Positions 40,821-49,268 of a stretch of DNA of 64,000 bases are shown one piece after another. The stretch comes from Rathayibacter sp. VKM Ac-2856 (GTDB taxonomy: Bacteria > Actinomycetota > Actinomycetes > Actinomycetales > Microbacteriaceae): the NCBI RefSeq assembly GCF_013205055.1, contig NZ_JABMLF010000005.1, positions 62,001 to 126,000 of the forward strand, given 5' to 3'. Position 1 is the first letter of the stretch; each line of letters begins with the position of its first letter. The notes beneath the pieces are model-generated. The model was given only the letters and a program-made list of their open reading frames with translations. It made no database searches and was not told the DNA's origin. Made by a program: the position numbers and the translations under genes.

Positions 40821-41608
40821 GCGCCGTGGACGCCGAGCCCGAGGGACGCGAGACCGCTCCCGCACCGAGTGGTGCGGAGGCGACCCTGCGGCGACTCGTG
40901 CCTCCGGCGAGCGCGGAGGAGGCGGTCCTCCGGCGCGTGCGCACGGGCAACGCCTTCGAGGAGACGGTCCAGCGGTTGATGCAGACGGTGAAGCTCGGAC
41001 TGGTGGCACCGGGCGACCGGCTGGCCGCCGAGCGCGAGCTCGCGGCACGGCTCGGCGTCGGGCGCGACACCCTGCGGGAGGCGATCGCGTCGCTCGTGGA
41101 GGCGGGCTACCTCGTGGTCCGGCGAGGCCGGTACGGCGGCACCTTCGTGGTGGAGGACCTGCCGCCGGTGCCGACCGGGCGGCGCGGCTTCGACCGGGCC
41201 GAGATCGACGACGTGGTCGGGCTGCGCGAGATCCTCGAGGTCGGAGCCGCCCGGCTCGCGGCCGGAGCCGATCTGACGGCCGCCGACCGGGAGCAGCTCT
41301 TCCAGGCGCTCGCCGATGTGGAGGAGGCGACTCCCGAGGACTACCGGCGCCTCGACTCCCGGCTGCACCTGGCGATCGCGGAGCTGGCGGGAGTCCCGTC
41401 GCTTCTGCCGCTCGTCGTCGAGAGCCGGATGCGGGTCAACGCCCTGCTCGACGACATCCCGCTGCTGCCGAGGAACATCGCTCATGCGGACGAGCAGCAC
41501 CGGGAGATCGTGACGGCGATCCTCACCGGGCGGGCGGCCGAGGCGGCCCGGCTGATGACCGAGCACGTCCACGCGTCTGCGGCCCTGCTGCGGGCCTTCC
41601 TCGCCTGA
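40817..41608 (+). CDS. GntR/FadR-family (FCD) transcriptional regulator
   Basis: 263 residues. The winged HTH is at about 50-115 (RLAAERELAARLGVGRDTLR, then VRRGRYGGTFV). The C-terminal FCD domain has metal-type acid/His positions (RLDSRLHLAIAELA, HADEQHREIV, MTEHVH). GTG 40817 lies in the SDR stop (GTGA). It is probably the pathway's own repressor, responding to an intermediate. Confidence 0.9.
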   Translation: MSAVDAEPEGRETAPAPSGAEATLRRLVPPASAEEAVLRRVRTGNAFEETVQRLMQTVKLGLVAPGDRLAAERELAARLGVGRDTLREAIASLVEAGYLVVRRGRYGGTFVVEDLPPVPTGRRGFDRAEIDDVVGLREILEVGAARLAAGADLTAADREQLFQALADVEEATPEDYRRLDSRLHLAIAELAGVPSLLPLVVESRMRVNALLDDIPLLPRNIAHADEQHREIVTAILTGRAAEAARLMTEHVHASAALLRAFLA

Positions 41609-41625
41609 GAGACAGTGCGGGACGG

Positions 41626-42150
41626 TCAGTTGACGTCGGTGCCCGTCACGAGCGCGACGAACGGCACCAGGAGGCCGAGGAAGAGCAGCGCGACGACGAA
41701 GAGCGCGACGAGGCCGATCATGACCGAGTTGAGGACGATGCCCCAGATCGCGAGGGTGCGGCCGGTCGGCTCGCGGCGCAGGCCCAGGATGCCGAAGACG
41801 AGGCCGGCGACGGGAGCGATCACGGTGAGGCCGAAGAAGACCGAGGTGACGCCGAGGATGAGGCTGGTCAGCGAGAACGGGGTCGACGGCGCCGGGGTGA
41901 CGGCGGCCGGGGCGACGGGCGGGGTGCCGTAGGGGGCGGGGTACCCGGCGGAGGGACGATCGGACTGCGGGCGGCGCGGCTCGGACACGGGCTCGGACTG
42001 CGGGCGCGACGGCCGCTGCTCCGGGACGGCCTCGGTCAGAACGGCGGTGGAGCCGTAGTCCTCGGTGGGCTGCTCGTCGGCGGCGGTCGTGCCGCGGGTG
42101 GCGCCGGTGGTGCCAGCGGTGGTGGCGGGGGTGGTCTCGGCGTTCGACAT
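41626..42150 (-). CDS. DUF4190-type membrane protein with Thr/Pro-rich N-terminus
   Basis: 174 residues. The first 90 are low-complexity (Thr, Ala, Pro, Gly, Glu). Two long hydrophobic regions follow (SLILGVTSVFFGLTVIAPVAGLVFGILGL and the C-terminal hairpin), the DUF4190 layout. ATG 42150 follows AGAAGGAG. The function is unknown. It ends 17 nt from the stop of the convergent FCD regulator. Confidence 0.75.
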   Translation of the reverse strand: MSNAETTPATTAGTTGATRGTTAADEQPTEDYGSTAVLTEAVPEQRPSRPQSEPVSEPRRPQSDRPSAGYPAPYGTPPVAPAAVTPAPSTPFSLTSLILGVTSVFFGLTVIAPVAGLVFGILGLRREPTGRTLAIWGIVLNSVMIGLVALFVVALLFLGLLVPFVALVTGTDVN

Positions 42151-42341
42151 GGTCGGTGCTCCTTCTGCGGGGTGCGGTGCCGGGGGCGCCCGGCGATGCC
42201 TCCACGCTACGGAGGACGCGGATCCTCCCCCATCCGGATAACCCCCGGGCGGGCGGGGGAACCCCCCGCCCACTCCCGGGGGCCGGTGCGAGACTGGTGG
42301 TCCGGCGGTGCGCCGGGACGACTGCGAGGAAGCGGTGGCGG

Positions 42342-42773
42342 ATGGACGACGACGAGACGCTGCGCCGTCGCCGCGACGGCCGGGGCGCCCGCGCCGTCTG
42401 GCTGGCCGGCCTCTCCGCGATCGCGGGCTTCGTGATCCTCTCGCCGCTGATCTCCGTCACGGCCACGGTGCTGGCCTGGGGCGCCCGTCGCCGCGGCGGC
42501 ACCCTGAGCGACCGCAACGGTGTCGTCGCCGTCAACTGGCAGCTGACCTACCTCGCGCTCCAGATGATGCTCGTACCGCTGCACCTCGCGCTCGTCTCGG
42601 TCCGAGACACCTGGGGCGGCGGCTGGCCCACCGTGACGATCGCCGCCATCCTCGGTCTCTTCGTGCTGAACCTCGTCCTCTGCGTCGTCCTCGGCGTCCG
42701 CTCGGGCCGCGGCCACCCGGTCCGCCTCGTCATCGCCGTGCCGTTCGTGCGATCCTCCCGGCCGGTGCGCTGA
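42342..42773 (+). CDS. Membrane protein, DUF4870-like
   Basis: 143 residues. Three to four hydrophobic segments (about 19-42, 66-86, 98-120) are arranged like the small DUF4870 family, with NWQLTYLALQMM as the recognisable block. ATG 42342 is used. Its function is unknown and the match is by eye. Confidence 0.6.
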   Translation: MDDDETLRRRRDGRGARAVWLAGLSAIAGFVILSPLISVTATVLAWGARRRGGTLSDRNGVVAVNWQLTYLALQMMLVPLHLALVSVRDTWGGGWPTVTIAAILGLFVLNLVLCVVLGVRSGRGHPVRLVIAVPFVRSSRPVR

Positions 42774-42830
42774 CCGCGGCTCGAGTGCCGGTTCCGCGAC
42801 GTCGACCGAGGCCTGCGTCGGGTGTTCCCT

Positions 42831-43061
42831 TCAGCGCCGTCGGTGGCGGAGCACGAGCACCAGTCGGCTGATGAGCCAGAAGATCAGGACGCTGATGCCG
42901 ATCTGCACGGCATTCAGTGGGCCGGTGACCCCGATGGCCCTGCTGATGACGCCGCCGACGGTCTGTGCGATGAACAGGATCGCGAGGAAGCCCCACGCTG
43001 TGTGCTCCCCGTACAACGACCTCCGACCGTCCCGGCCGGTCCTGTGCTCTGGATCTTCCAC
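42831..43061 (-). CDS. Small two-span membrane protein
   Basis: 76 residues with two hydrophobic helices (about 24-40 and 50-68) and a basic end RHRRR. GTG 43061 lies 6 nt after a TATGGT box (43068-43073), giving a leaderless start that supports the gene being real. No family is recognised. Confidence 0.6.
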   Translation of the reverse strand: MEDPEHRTGRDGRRSLYGEHTAWGFLAILFIAQTVGGVISRAIGVTGPLNAVQIGISVLIFWLISRLVLVLRHRRR

Positions 43062-43201
43062 AGGTGAACCATACGAGGATGGTCAGTGACGAGTGCGCTT
43101 CCGGCGGCGCTCGCAGCGTTCCGGCGCGCTGCGTCGGCCCTTTGACCTTTCGAGCGTGTGACGGGGCCCTGCAGTGCGGACACCGCGGGGGACGGATGGG
43201 T

Positions 43202-43227
43202 ACCCCGCGGGGTGGCAGGGTTGTCGG
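43202..43227 (+). promoter_or_regulatory. Palindrome and promoter before the hydrolase gene
   Basis: The perfect 12-mer palindrome ACCCCGCGGGGT (43202-43213) is followed by CAGGGT (43216-43221), which is 6 nt before GTG 43228. The palindrome would overlap bound RNA polymerase. Confidence 0.35.
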
Positions 43228-44007
43228 GTGACGCCGATCGCCTTCCCCTCGCCCGTGTCCGTGGTCGCCGACGACGGGACGCGGATCGCGACGTACTCGC
43301 TCGGGGACGAGGGCGCGCCGACGGTGCTGGCGGTGCACGGCTTCGCGTCGAACGCGGTGCTGAACTGGGAGACGGCGGGCTGGCTTCGGACGCTGAGCCG
43401 CGCCGGCTACCGCGTCGTCGCCCTCGACCAGCGCGGGCACGGCGCGAGCGAGAAGCCGCACCGGGCCGGCGCCTACGGGGTCGACCTGATGGTCGCCGAC
43501 ATCGTGCGCGTGATCGAGACGTACGACCTCATCGCCCCGCACTACCTCGGCTACTCGCTCGGCGCGCGGATGGGCTGGGTGCTCGGGATGGAGCACCCCG
43601 AGCTGCTGGCGACCCTCAGCCTCGGCGGGCTCACGGTCGGCGAGCCGCTGCAGCACTTCGATGCGGCAGCGGCGCGCGCGCGGGTGGCGGACGGCGGCGA
43701 GATCGACGACCGGTTCACCCGCGCCTTCATCGGCATGGCGGAGGGCGTCGCCGGGAACGACCTGGCCGCGCTGGTCGCCGTGGCCGACGGAGTGCGCGGC
43801 GGCGCGCATCCGAAGCTCGGCGCGCACCCGGACCTGCCGACGCTGATGGTGACGGGCGGCGCCGACCCGATCGCACCCGACGGGGAGCGACTGGCGGCGG
43901 AGGCGGGGGCGCGCTTCGTCAGCGTGCCGGGGCGCGACCACACGAGCACGGTGCCCGCGCGCGCGTTCAAGGACGCCGTGCTGGCGTTCCTGGCGGAGCA
44001 CGCCTGA
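43228..44007 (+). CDS. Alpha/beta hydrolase
   Basis: 259 residues from GTG 43228. Oxyanion loop AVHGFASNAVLNWE, RGHGASEKP, nucleophile in YLGYSLGARMG, acid in MVTGGADPIAPD and His in GRDHTSTV are the expected residues. The substrate is unknown. It stands alone, followed by palindromic repeat R4. Confidence 0.85.
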   Translation: MTPIAFPSPVSVVADDGTRIATYSLGDEGAPTVLAVHGFASNAVLNWETAGWLRTLSRAGYRVVALDQRGHGASEKPHRAGAYGVDLMVADIVRVIETYDLIAPHYLGYSLGARMGWVLGMEHPELLATLSLGGLTVGEPLQHFDAAAARARVADGGEIDDRFTRAFIGMAEGVAGNDLAALVAVADGVRGGAHPKLGAHPDLPTLMVTGGADPIAPDGERLAAEAGARFVSVPGRDHTSTVPARAFKDAVLAFLAEHA

Positions 44008-44024
44008 CGGATGCGGGCGGGCTG

Positions 44025-44114
44025 CCGTCCGATCTGCAGGCGATCCGGGCAGGAGTGCGCTCTCGTCCGCGCGGATCCGACGGCGGAGTGCCTGATCGCC
44101 TGCAGATCGGACGG
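44025..44114. repeat. Long palindromic repeat R4
   Basis: Perfect 21-bp arms (44025-44045 with 44094-44114) have the core CCGATCTGCAGGCGATC and surround a 48-nt middle. They lie between two same-strand genes and could terminate the hydrolase transcript. Confidence 0.8.
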
Positions 44115-44139
44115 GGACCGGTCGCCGAGGTGCGCGGCG

Positions 44140-44151
44140 TAGCATCGCGGC
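44140..44151 (+). promoter_or_regulatory. Leaderless-type promoter of the quinone oxidoreductase gene
   Basis: TAGCAT (44140-44145) lies 6 nt before ATG 44152. Confidence 0.6.
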
Positions 44152-45126
44152 ATGCTTGCGATCCACGTCGAGAACCCCGGCCCCGACTCCCGCCTCGTGC
44201 TCCGCGAGACCGCCACCCCGTCGCCCGGACCGGGCGAGGTGCTCGTCCGGGTGCGGGCCGCGGGGGTCAACCGCGCCGACCTCGGGCAGCGCGCCGGCGT
44301 GTATCCGCCGCCGGCCGGAGCCTCGGAGATCCTCGGCATGGAGGTGTCCGGAACGGTCGTCGGCCTCGGCGAGGGCGTCACCTCGGTCGGCGAGGGCGAG
44401 GAGGTCTGCGCGCTGCTCTCCGGCGGCGGCTACGCCGAGTACGTCGTCGTCGACGCGGGCCTGCTGCTGCCGGTCCCCGAGGGCGTCGACCTGATCTCGG
44501 CCGCGGCGCTGCCCGAGACGACCGCGACCGTCTGGTCGAACCTGGTGCTCGTCGCCGGGCTCCGCGCCGGCGAGACTGTGCTGATCCACGGCGGCGGCAG
44601 CGGGATCGGCACCACCGCCATCCAGATCGCCTCGGCGATCGGCGCGCGGGTCGCGGTGACGGCCGGCAGCCCGCGGAAGCTCGACGCCTGCCGCGCGCTC
44701 GGCGCGGACATCCTGATCGACTACCGCGAGCAGGACTTCGTGGAGCGGATCGCGGCGGAGACCGAGGGCGGGGTCGACGTGATCCTCGATCCGGTCGGCG
44801 GCGACTACCTGGCGCGCGACGTCGAGGCGCTCGCGCTCGGCGGCCGAGTCGTCTTCATCGGCAACCAGTCGGGCGCGCAGGGCTCCCTCGACATCGGGAC
44901 GCTGATGCGCAAGCGCGCTGCCGTGCACGCCACCACGCTCCGCGCGCGGCCGCTCGAGGAGCGGCGGGCGATCGTCGCCGCGGTGCGCGAGAGCGTCTGG
45001 CCGCTCGTCGCGGACGGGACGGTCCGCCCGGTGGTCGACGAGGTGGTCCCGCTGGCCGAGGCCGCGCGGGCGCACGAGCGGATGACCGCCTCCGGGCACA
45101 TCGGCAAGCTGCTGCTCACCCCGTGA
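44152..45126 (+). CDS. NAD(P)H-quinone oxidoreductase (PIG3-like)
   Basis: 324 residues of the zinc-free medium-chain dehydrogenase family. VNRADLGQRAGVYPPPAGASEILGMEVSG and the cofactor loop VLIHGGGSGIGTTAIQIA are typical of the PIG3/TP53I3-like quinone reductases. Catalytic-zinc cysteines are absent. It acts in the cytoplasm on quinones or reactive carbonyls. The promoter is leaderless and the end is followed by repeat R3. Confidence 0.92.
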   Translation: MLAIHVENPGPDSRLVLRETATPSPGPGEVLVRVRAAGVNRADLGQRAGVYPPPAGASEILGMEVSGTVVGLGEGVTSVGEGEEVCALLSGGGYAEYVVVDAGLLLPVPEGVDLISAAALPETTATVWSNLVLVAGLRAGETVLIHGGGSGIGTTAIQIASAIGARVAVTAGSPRKLDACRALGADILIDYREQDFVERIAAETEGGVDVILDPVGGDYLARDVEALALGGRVVFIGNQSGAQGSLDIGTLMRKRAAVHATTLRARPLEERRAIVAAVRESVWPLVADGTVRPVVDEVVPLAEAARAHERMTASGHIGKLLLTP

Positions 45127-45142
45127 CGGACGGCTGACGACG

Positions 45143-45206
45143 GAGCATCAGCCGAGAGGGCTCGTCGACCGCGATCGGCGATGACGAGCCCTTCCGGCTG
45201 ATGCTC
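45143..45206. repeat. Long palindromic repeat R3
   Basis: The arms are 12 + 10 bp, interrupted by a 2-nt mismatch (GAGCATCAGCCG then AGGGCTCGTC, with complements at 45183-45206). It shares the core CATCAGCYGAGAGGG with R2 (50669-50743). It lies between convergent genes and may act as a bidirectional terminator. Confidence 0.8.
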
Positions 45207-45221
45207 TGCGGCGCGGACCGG

Positions 45222-47072
45222 TCAGACCGCGGCGCGCAGCAGGCCGAGCGAGCGGTTGATGCCCTCCACGTCGACGCTCGCGGGGTCGAACGTCGCGCCG
45301 GCCGCGAGTCCGAGGGCGTCGAGCGCCTCCGCGTGGTCGGCGGACGACGGGTCGGTGGCGGCGCGGACCGTGTCGGCCCAGGCGGCCGGGCCACCGGGGG
45401 CGTCGAGGGGTGCGGCACCGCGCGCGCCCGTGCAACGGGGCAGCGGGACGCTCAGCGGCGCGACCGACTCGAGGCGGATGACGTGGCGCCACTCGTCCTC
45501 GAGGTCGTAGACGTAGAACAGCTCGTCGTCGACGCTCTCGAGCACCTCGGCGAGCGCGACGCCGCCCTCGTCGACGAGGTCGGAGCCGAGCTCCTCCGCG
45601 TCGGCGGGCGAGCCGATCGGCGCGTGCTCCTCGTCGGGGACACCGACGCTGAAGTAGTGCGGCTGCGCGTCGGTCCAGCCGAGCGAGAGCTGCAGCGCGA
45701 GGTGCAGATCGCGCAGCGACGACTCCGAGGACAGCTCCAGCCGGCGCCAGACGACGGGCTTGGTGCCCAGCAGCGAGACGTGCAGGCCGTAGGCGGAGTC
45801 GGTGTCCTCCGTCGCCTCGTCGAGGATCTCGAGGCGGGTCGCGTCGCGGGCGCCGAGGAGCACGATGCTCGCGCGGACGACCGAGGCGAGGACCGGCTGG
45901 AGGCCCTCGGGCAGCACGTAGCCGAACTCGGGCGAGTGCAGCAGCAGGCCGAGCTCGGCGGCGTCGTCGAGCATGCGCTCGGCCGAGCCGACCATCCGCT
46001 CGCGCTCGTCCAGGGCGTCCTCGAGCGAGACGTCCAGGTCGGCGGCGAGCTCGTCGACCAGCTCGCCGACGACGAGACCCTCGTGGATCTGCGCCTGGCA
46101 GGCCACTGCGATCCGCACCAGGACGGCATCGGTCGTGGTGATCGCGCGCTCACGGGGTGAGAACGCGCCGTTCTCGGTGTCGGCCGCGGCGAGCGCCTCC
46201 TGGGCGCTGACCAGCCACTGCTCGACGAAGCGGGCGATGTAGGCGATGCGCTCGACCGACGCCTCGTGCGCGTCGGAGCTGCGCCAGAGCGGAGCGGACT
46301 CGCCGAGCCCGGCGGTGGAGCCGTCGGACTCGAGCACGGCGGAGGCGACCAGCGCGTCCCACCAGGCGGAGACGGGGATGCGGACGGTGTCGTCGCTCGG
46401 AGTGGAGCTGGCGGAGGAGATGCCGGCCTCGACCACGATCTCGCGGGCGGCGCGCTCGGTGAGCGTCGCTCCGTCGGACGCTGCGAGGCGCTCGACCACG
46501 ACGTCGGCGGCGTGCACGAGGGCGGTGGCGCGGGCGGCGGCGAGCTGCTCGGCGTCCGGGACGTCGTCGACCTCGAGCAGGTCGTCGAGGACGGCCTCGA
46601 CGAAGGAGCCGGCGAGGTCGAGGACCTCGTCGAGCACGGCCTGGCACTCGTCGAGCTCCTCGTCGGTGCCGGTCCAGAGGTCCTCGTCGGTCAGGAAGTC
46701 GAGGAAGTGCTCGACGACCTCGGCCACCGTGAAGAGGGTGTCGTCGAGGTCGGCCTCGCTCTCCTCGCCGGAGAGATCGGCCTCGATCTGGTCGAAGACG
46801 GCCTCGAGGAGCTCGGCGTCGGGCTGCGCGAACGAGCCGCGCGGGCGCAGGTCGCGGGTCATGGCGAAGAGATCGGTGAGGACCTCGACGGCCTCGTCGA
46901 CATCCAGGTGCTCGTGCAGGACGGCGACATCGGCGAGGTGCGATCGGTACCAGCTGCGGAACCGGACCATCAGCGCGGTCTCGGCGGTGCGACCGCCGCC
47001 CTGGCCGCCCTGGCCGCCCGATCCGCCGGAGCGTCCGCCTCCGGGTCGTCCCTGATTGCGCTTCTTGCCCAT
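45222..47072 (-). CDS. PRiA4_ORF3-domain protein
   Basis: 616 residues. The N-terminus MGKKRNQGRPGGGRSGGSGG is Gly-rich. A long, acidic, helical middle (about 35-430) has no recognised domain. The last third (about 440-560) matches PRiA4_ORF3: YGLHVSLLGTKPVVWRRLEL, LHLALQLSLGWTDAQPHYFSV and YVYDLEDEWRHVIRLE. That domain is known from a plasmid protein and the IS1096 tnpR-like reading frame. No transposase is nearby. ATG 47072 has GAGGAA upstream. The function is unknown. Confidence 0.82.
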   Translation of the reverse strand: MGKKRNQGRPGGGRSGGSGGQGGQGGGRTAETALMVRFRSWYRSHLADVAVLHEHLDVDEAVEVLTDLFAMTRDLRPRGSFAQPDAELLEAVFDQIEADLSGEESEADLDDTLFTVAEVVEHFLDFLTDEDLWTGTDEELDECQAVLDEVLDLAGSFVEAVLDDLLEVDDVPDAEQLAAARATALVHAADVVVERLAASDGATLTERAAREIVVEAGISSASSTPSDDTVRIPVSAWWDALVASAVLESDGSTAGLGESAPLWRSSDAHEASVERIAYIARFVEQWLVSAQEALAAADTENGAFSPRERAITTTDAVLVRIAVACQAQIHEGLVVGELVDELAADLDVSLEDALDERERMVGSAERMLDDAAELGLLLHSPEFGYVLPEGLQPVLASVVRASIVLLGARDATRLEILDEATEDTDSAYGLHVSLLGTKPVVWRRLELSSESSLRDLHLALQLSLGWTDAQPHYFSVGVPDEEHAPIGSPADAEELGSDLVDEGGVALAEVLESVDDELFYVYDLEDEWRHVIRLESVAPLSVPLPRCTGARGAAPLDAPGGPAAWADTVRAATDPSSADHAEALDALGLAAGATFDPASVDVEGINRSLGLLRAAV

Positions 47073-47239
47073 CGTTCCTCCGCGACCGCTCCCCCTCGAC
47101 GACGGAGCAGTACAGCCTACCCAGTGCGGGCTCGCCGGGGCACGCGCGGAGGCCCTCCGGGATGAACGCCGCGCGAACGGCTCGACGGCCGGACGGACCC
47201 GCGCACCGGGCCCGGATGCGCGACAGGGTGCGGCGGGCG

Positions 47240-47251
47240 TAGCGTCGGGCC
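47240..47251 (+). promoter_or_regulatory. Leaderless-type promoter of the DUF4259 gene
   Basis: TAGCGT (47240-47245) lies 6 nt before ATG 47252. Confidence 0.6.
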
Positions 47252-47647
47252 ATGGGTGCATGGAGTGGGGAGCCGTTCGGCAACGACACGGCCAGTGACT
47301 GGGTCTACGAGCTGGACGAGGCGGCGGACTGGCAGTACGTGCGCGAGGCGCTGGACGCCGCCGTCGCGCCCGCGCAGGTCGATGCGGACACCGCGACCTG
47401 CGCGATCGCGGCCGCCGAGGTCGTCGCGCGCGGGCTGGGCCGCGAGGGCGGTCCGCACGCCGACACGATCGCGCACTTCGTGCAGCGGGCCGGTCGGCCG
47501 GACGCGGAGCTGGTCGCGCTGGCGCTCGCCGCACTGAGCGCAGCCGACTCCCCCGGGAGCGAGCTGACGGAGCTGTGGGAGGACGCGGATCCGGAGGAGT
47601 GGCGCGAGGCGAACGACGCGGTGCGGAGCGTGCTCGAGGAGGCCTGA
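47252..47647 (+). CDS. DUF4259 protein
   Basis: 131 residues. MGAWSGEPFGNDTASDWVYEL is the DUF4259 N-terminal signature, followed by helical repeats (ATCAIAAAEVVARGLG) and acidic ends. It is a soluble cytoplasmic protein of unknown role, often an orphan in genomes. The promoter is leaderless. Confidence 0.88.
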   Translation: MGAWSGEPFGNDTASDWVYELDEAADWQYVREALDAAVAPAQVDADTATCAIAAAEVVARGLGREGGPHADTIAHFVQRAGRPDAELVALALAALSAADSPGSELTELWEDADPEEWREANDAVRSVLEEA

Positions 47648-47730
47648 GCTCGGGGCGCGGGGCGCGGTCGAGAGGACGGTCGAAGGGGCTCCGGGGGCGG
47701 ACCGCCCGTCAAGACGCGGAGGACCGCCGC

Positions 47731-49089
47731 TCAGGCGTCGAGCCCGCTGATCAGCGCGCGGTGGAAGACCTCGCCGCGCTCGAGGGCCGCGATGTCCACG
47801 TGCTCGTCGACGCCGTGGATGCCGGCGCGCTGCTCCCTCGACATCAGCAGTGGCGCGAAGCGGTAGACCGCGGGCGCGACGCGGTGGAGGTGCCGGGCGT
47901 CGGTGGCCGCGGTGATGACGTAGGGGACGACCGCCGCCCCGGGGTGCGAGACGGCGAGCGCCGCCCGCAGCGCCGCGAAGGGCGCACCGTCGCTCGGCGA
48001 CTCCGGGGACGGATCCTCCCCCAGGACGACCTCGACGGTCACCTCGCGGTCGCGGACGCGCCGCCGCACCCGCTCGACCGCGCCGGCCGCGGTCTCGCCG
48101 GGTGCCAGCCGCAGGTTCAGCACCGCCGACGCCTCGGCCGCGAGCACGTTGTCGGCGGCGCCGGCGCGGAGCATCGTCGGCGCGATCGTGGTCCGCACGA
48201 GGGCGGCCGTCTCGCCGCCGAGGGCCGCCAGCAGCGGGGCGGCGAGCCGCGGCCGTGCGCCGAGCAGGCGGTAGAGGACTCCGCGCGGCCCGGGCGCGCG
48301 ATCCGCGAGGAGCACGAGGGCGCGGGCGAAGGACTCCGGAAGCCTCGCCGCGAAGGTCGAGGGCGTGAGCCGCGTGATCGCCCGCGCCAGGCGCCCGACC
48401 GCGGTGAGGCGCGGCGGGGCTGAGGCGTGCCCGCCGGCGGAGCGAGCGGTGAGCCGCAGCGTGAGCAGGCCCTTCTCGCCGACGCCGATCATCGCGACCG
48501 GTCCGACGACGCCCGGCAGCGGCGCCTCGACGACCGCGCTGCCCTCGTCGAGCACGAGCCACGGCACGACACCGCGCTCGTGCAGCGTCTCGGCGATCGC
48601 GCGGGCAGCGGGTCCGCGCACCTCCTCGTCACCGCCGAAGGCGAGCAGGACGTCGCGGGCCGGTACGACGCCGGCGGCCAGCAGGTTCTCCACCGCCTCC
48701 AGCACGACGACGAGCGGGCCCTTGTCGTCGAGCGCCCCGCGGCCCCAGACGGCGCCGCCGACGACGACGCCGCCGAACGGCGGGTGCGTCCAGGCGTCCG
48801 GGTCCTCGACGGGGACGACGTCGAGGTGCGCCATCAGGACGAGCGGATCGGCGGCCGAGTCGCGGCCGGGCCAGCGGTAGAGCAGCCCGCGGGCGGTGAT
48901 CCGCTCGGGCTCGATCCGCGCGTGGGTGAGCGGGTAGAGCTCGCGCAGCAGCTCGAGCGCGTCGTCGACGGTCTCGAGCTCGGCCGAGATGGTGCGGAGC
49001 CGGATCAGGCGGGCGAGGCGCTCGGGCAGACCGGGCCGCGGGGTGATGTCGTGCACGGTGTCCTCGATCCGTCGCGGGCGTTCGCCCAT
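47731..49089 (-). CDS. M20-family metallopeptidase
   Basis: 452 residues from ATG 49089; GTG 49110 or GTG 49056 are possible alternatives. The metal-ligand blocks are LMAHLDVVPVE, GRGALDDKGPLV, and AFGGDEEVRGP. A lid (dimerisation) domain lies in the middle and a final His is in IHGVDEHVD. It resembles the carboxypeptidase S/CPS1-like branch. It hydrolyses small peptides or N-acyl amino acids in the cytoplasm. Confidence 0.9.
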   Translation of the reverse strand: MGERPRRIEDTVHDITPRPGLPERLARLIRLRTISAELETVDDALELLRELYPLTHARIEPERITARGLLYRWPGRDSAADPLVLMAHLDVVPVEDPDAWTHPPFGGVVVGGAVWGRGALDDKGPLVVVLEAVENLLAAGVVPARDVLLAFGGDEEVRGPAARAIAETLHERGVVPWLVLDEGSAVVEAPLPGVVGPVAMIGVGEKGLLTLRLTARSAGGHASAPPRLTAVGRLARAITRLTPSTFAARLPESFARALVLLADRAPGPRGVLYRLLGARPRLAAPLLAALGGETAALVRTTIAPTMLRAGAADNVLAAEASAVLNLRLAPGETAAGAVERVRRRVRDREVTVEVVLGEDPSPESPSDGAPFAALRAALAVSHPGAAVVPYVITAATDARHLHRVAPAVYRFAPLLMSREQRAGIHGVDEHVDIAALERGEVFHRALISGLDA

Positions 49090-49268
49090 CGTGGCGCACG
49101 GGGACGACACCGGCGCCTTCTCTCCGCTGTCGGCGGGGCTCGCCGGGGAGCCGACCGCTCCTCCGCGACCCGCTCCCGCCGCCGCCGGCGTGTTTCCAGC
49201 ATGAGAACTTCCGCAGCCGTCTCGCGGCAGGGGTTGCGCCCGGCGGCGGTTCTCGCTGGACTCTCCGG

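Noticed and set aside
34577-41608. Putrescine (Puu) catabolism operon
   Set aside because: Ligase, hydrolase and aldehyde dehydrogenase fit, but there is no PuuB-type oxidase or aminotransferase. The permease and SDR point more to an amino alcohol. Putrescine is not excluded.
45222-47072. Insertion sequence related to IS1096
   Set aside because: Only the PRiA4_ORF3-type domain is shared. No transposase, terminal inverted repeats or target duplication is visible.
47695-47707. GGGCGG-A-CCGCCC as a terminator between convergent genes
   Set aside because: A one-nucleotide loop cannot form a stable hairpin, and such GC palindromes are frequent by chance here.
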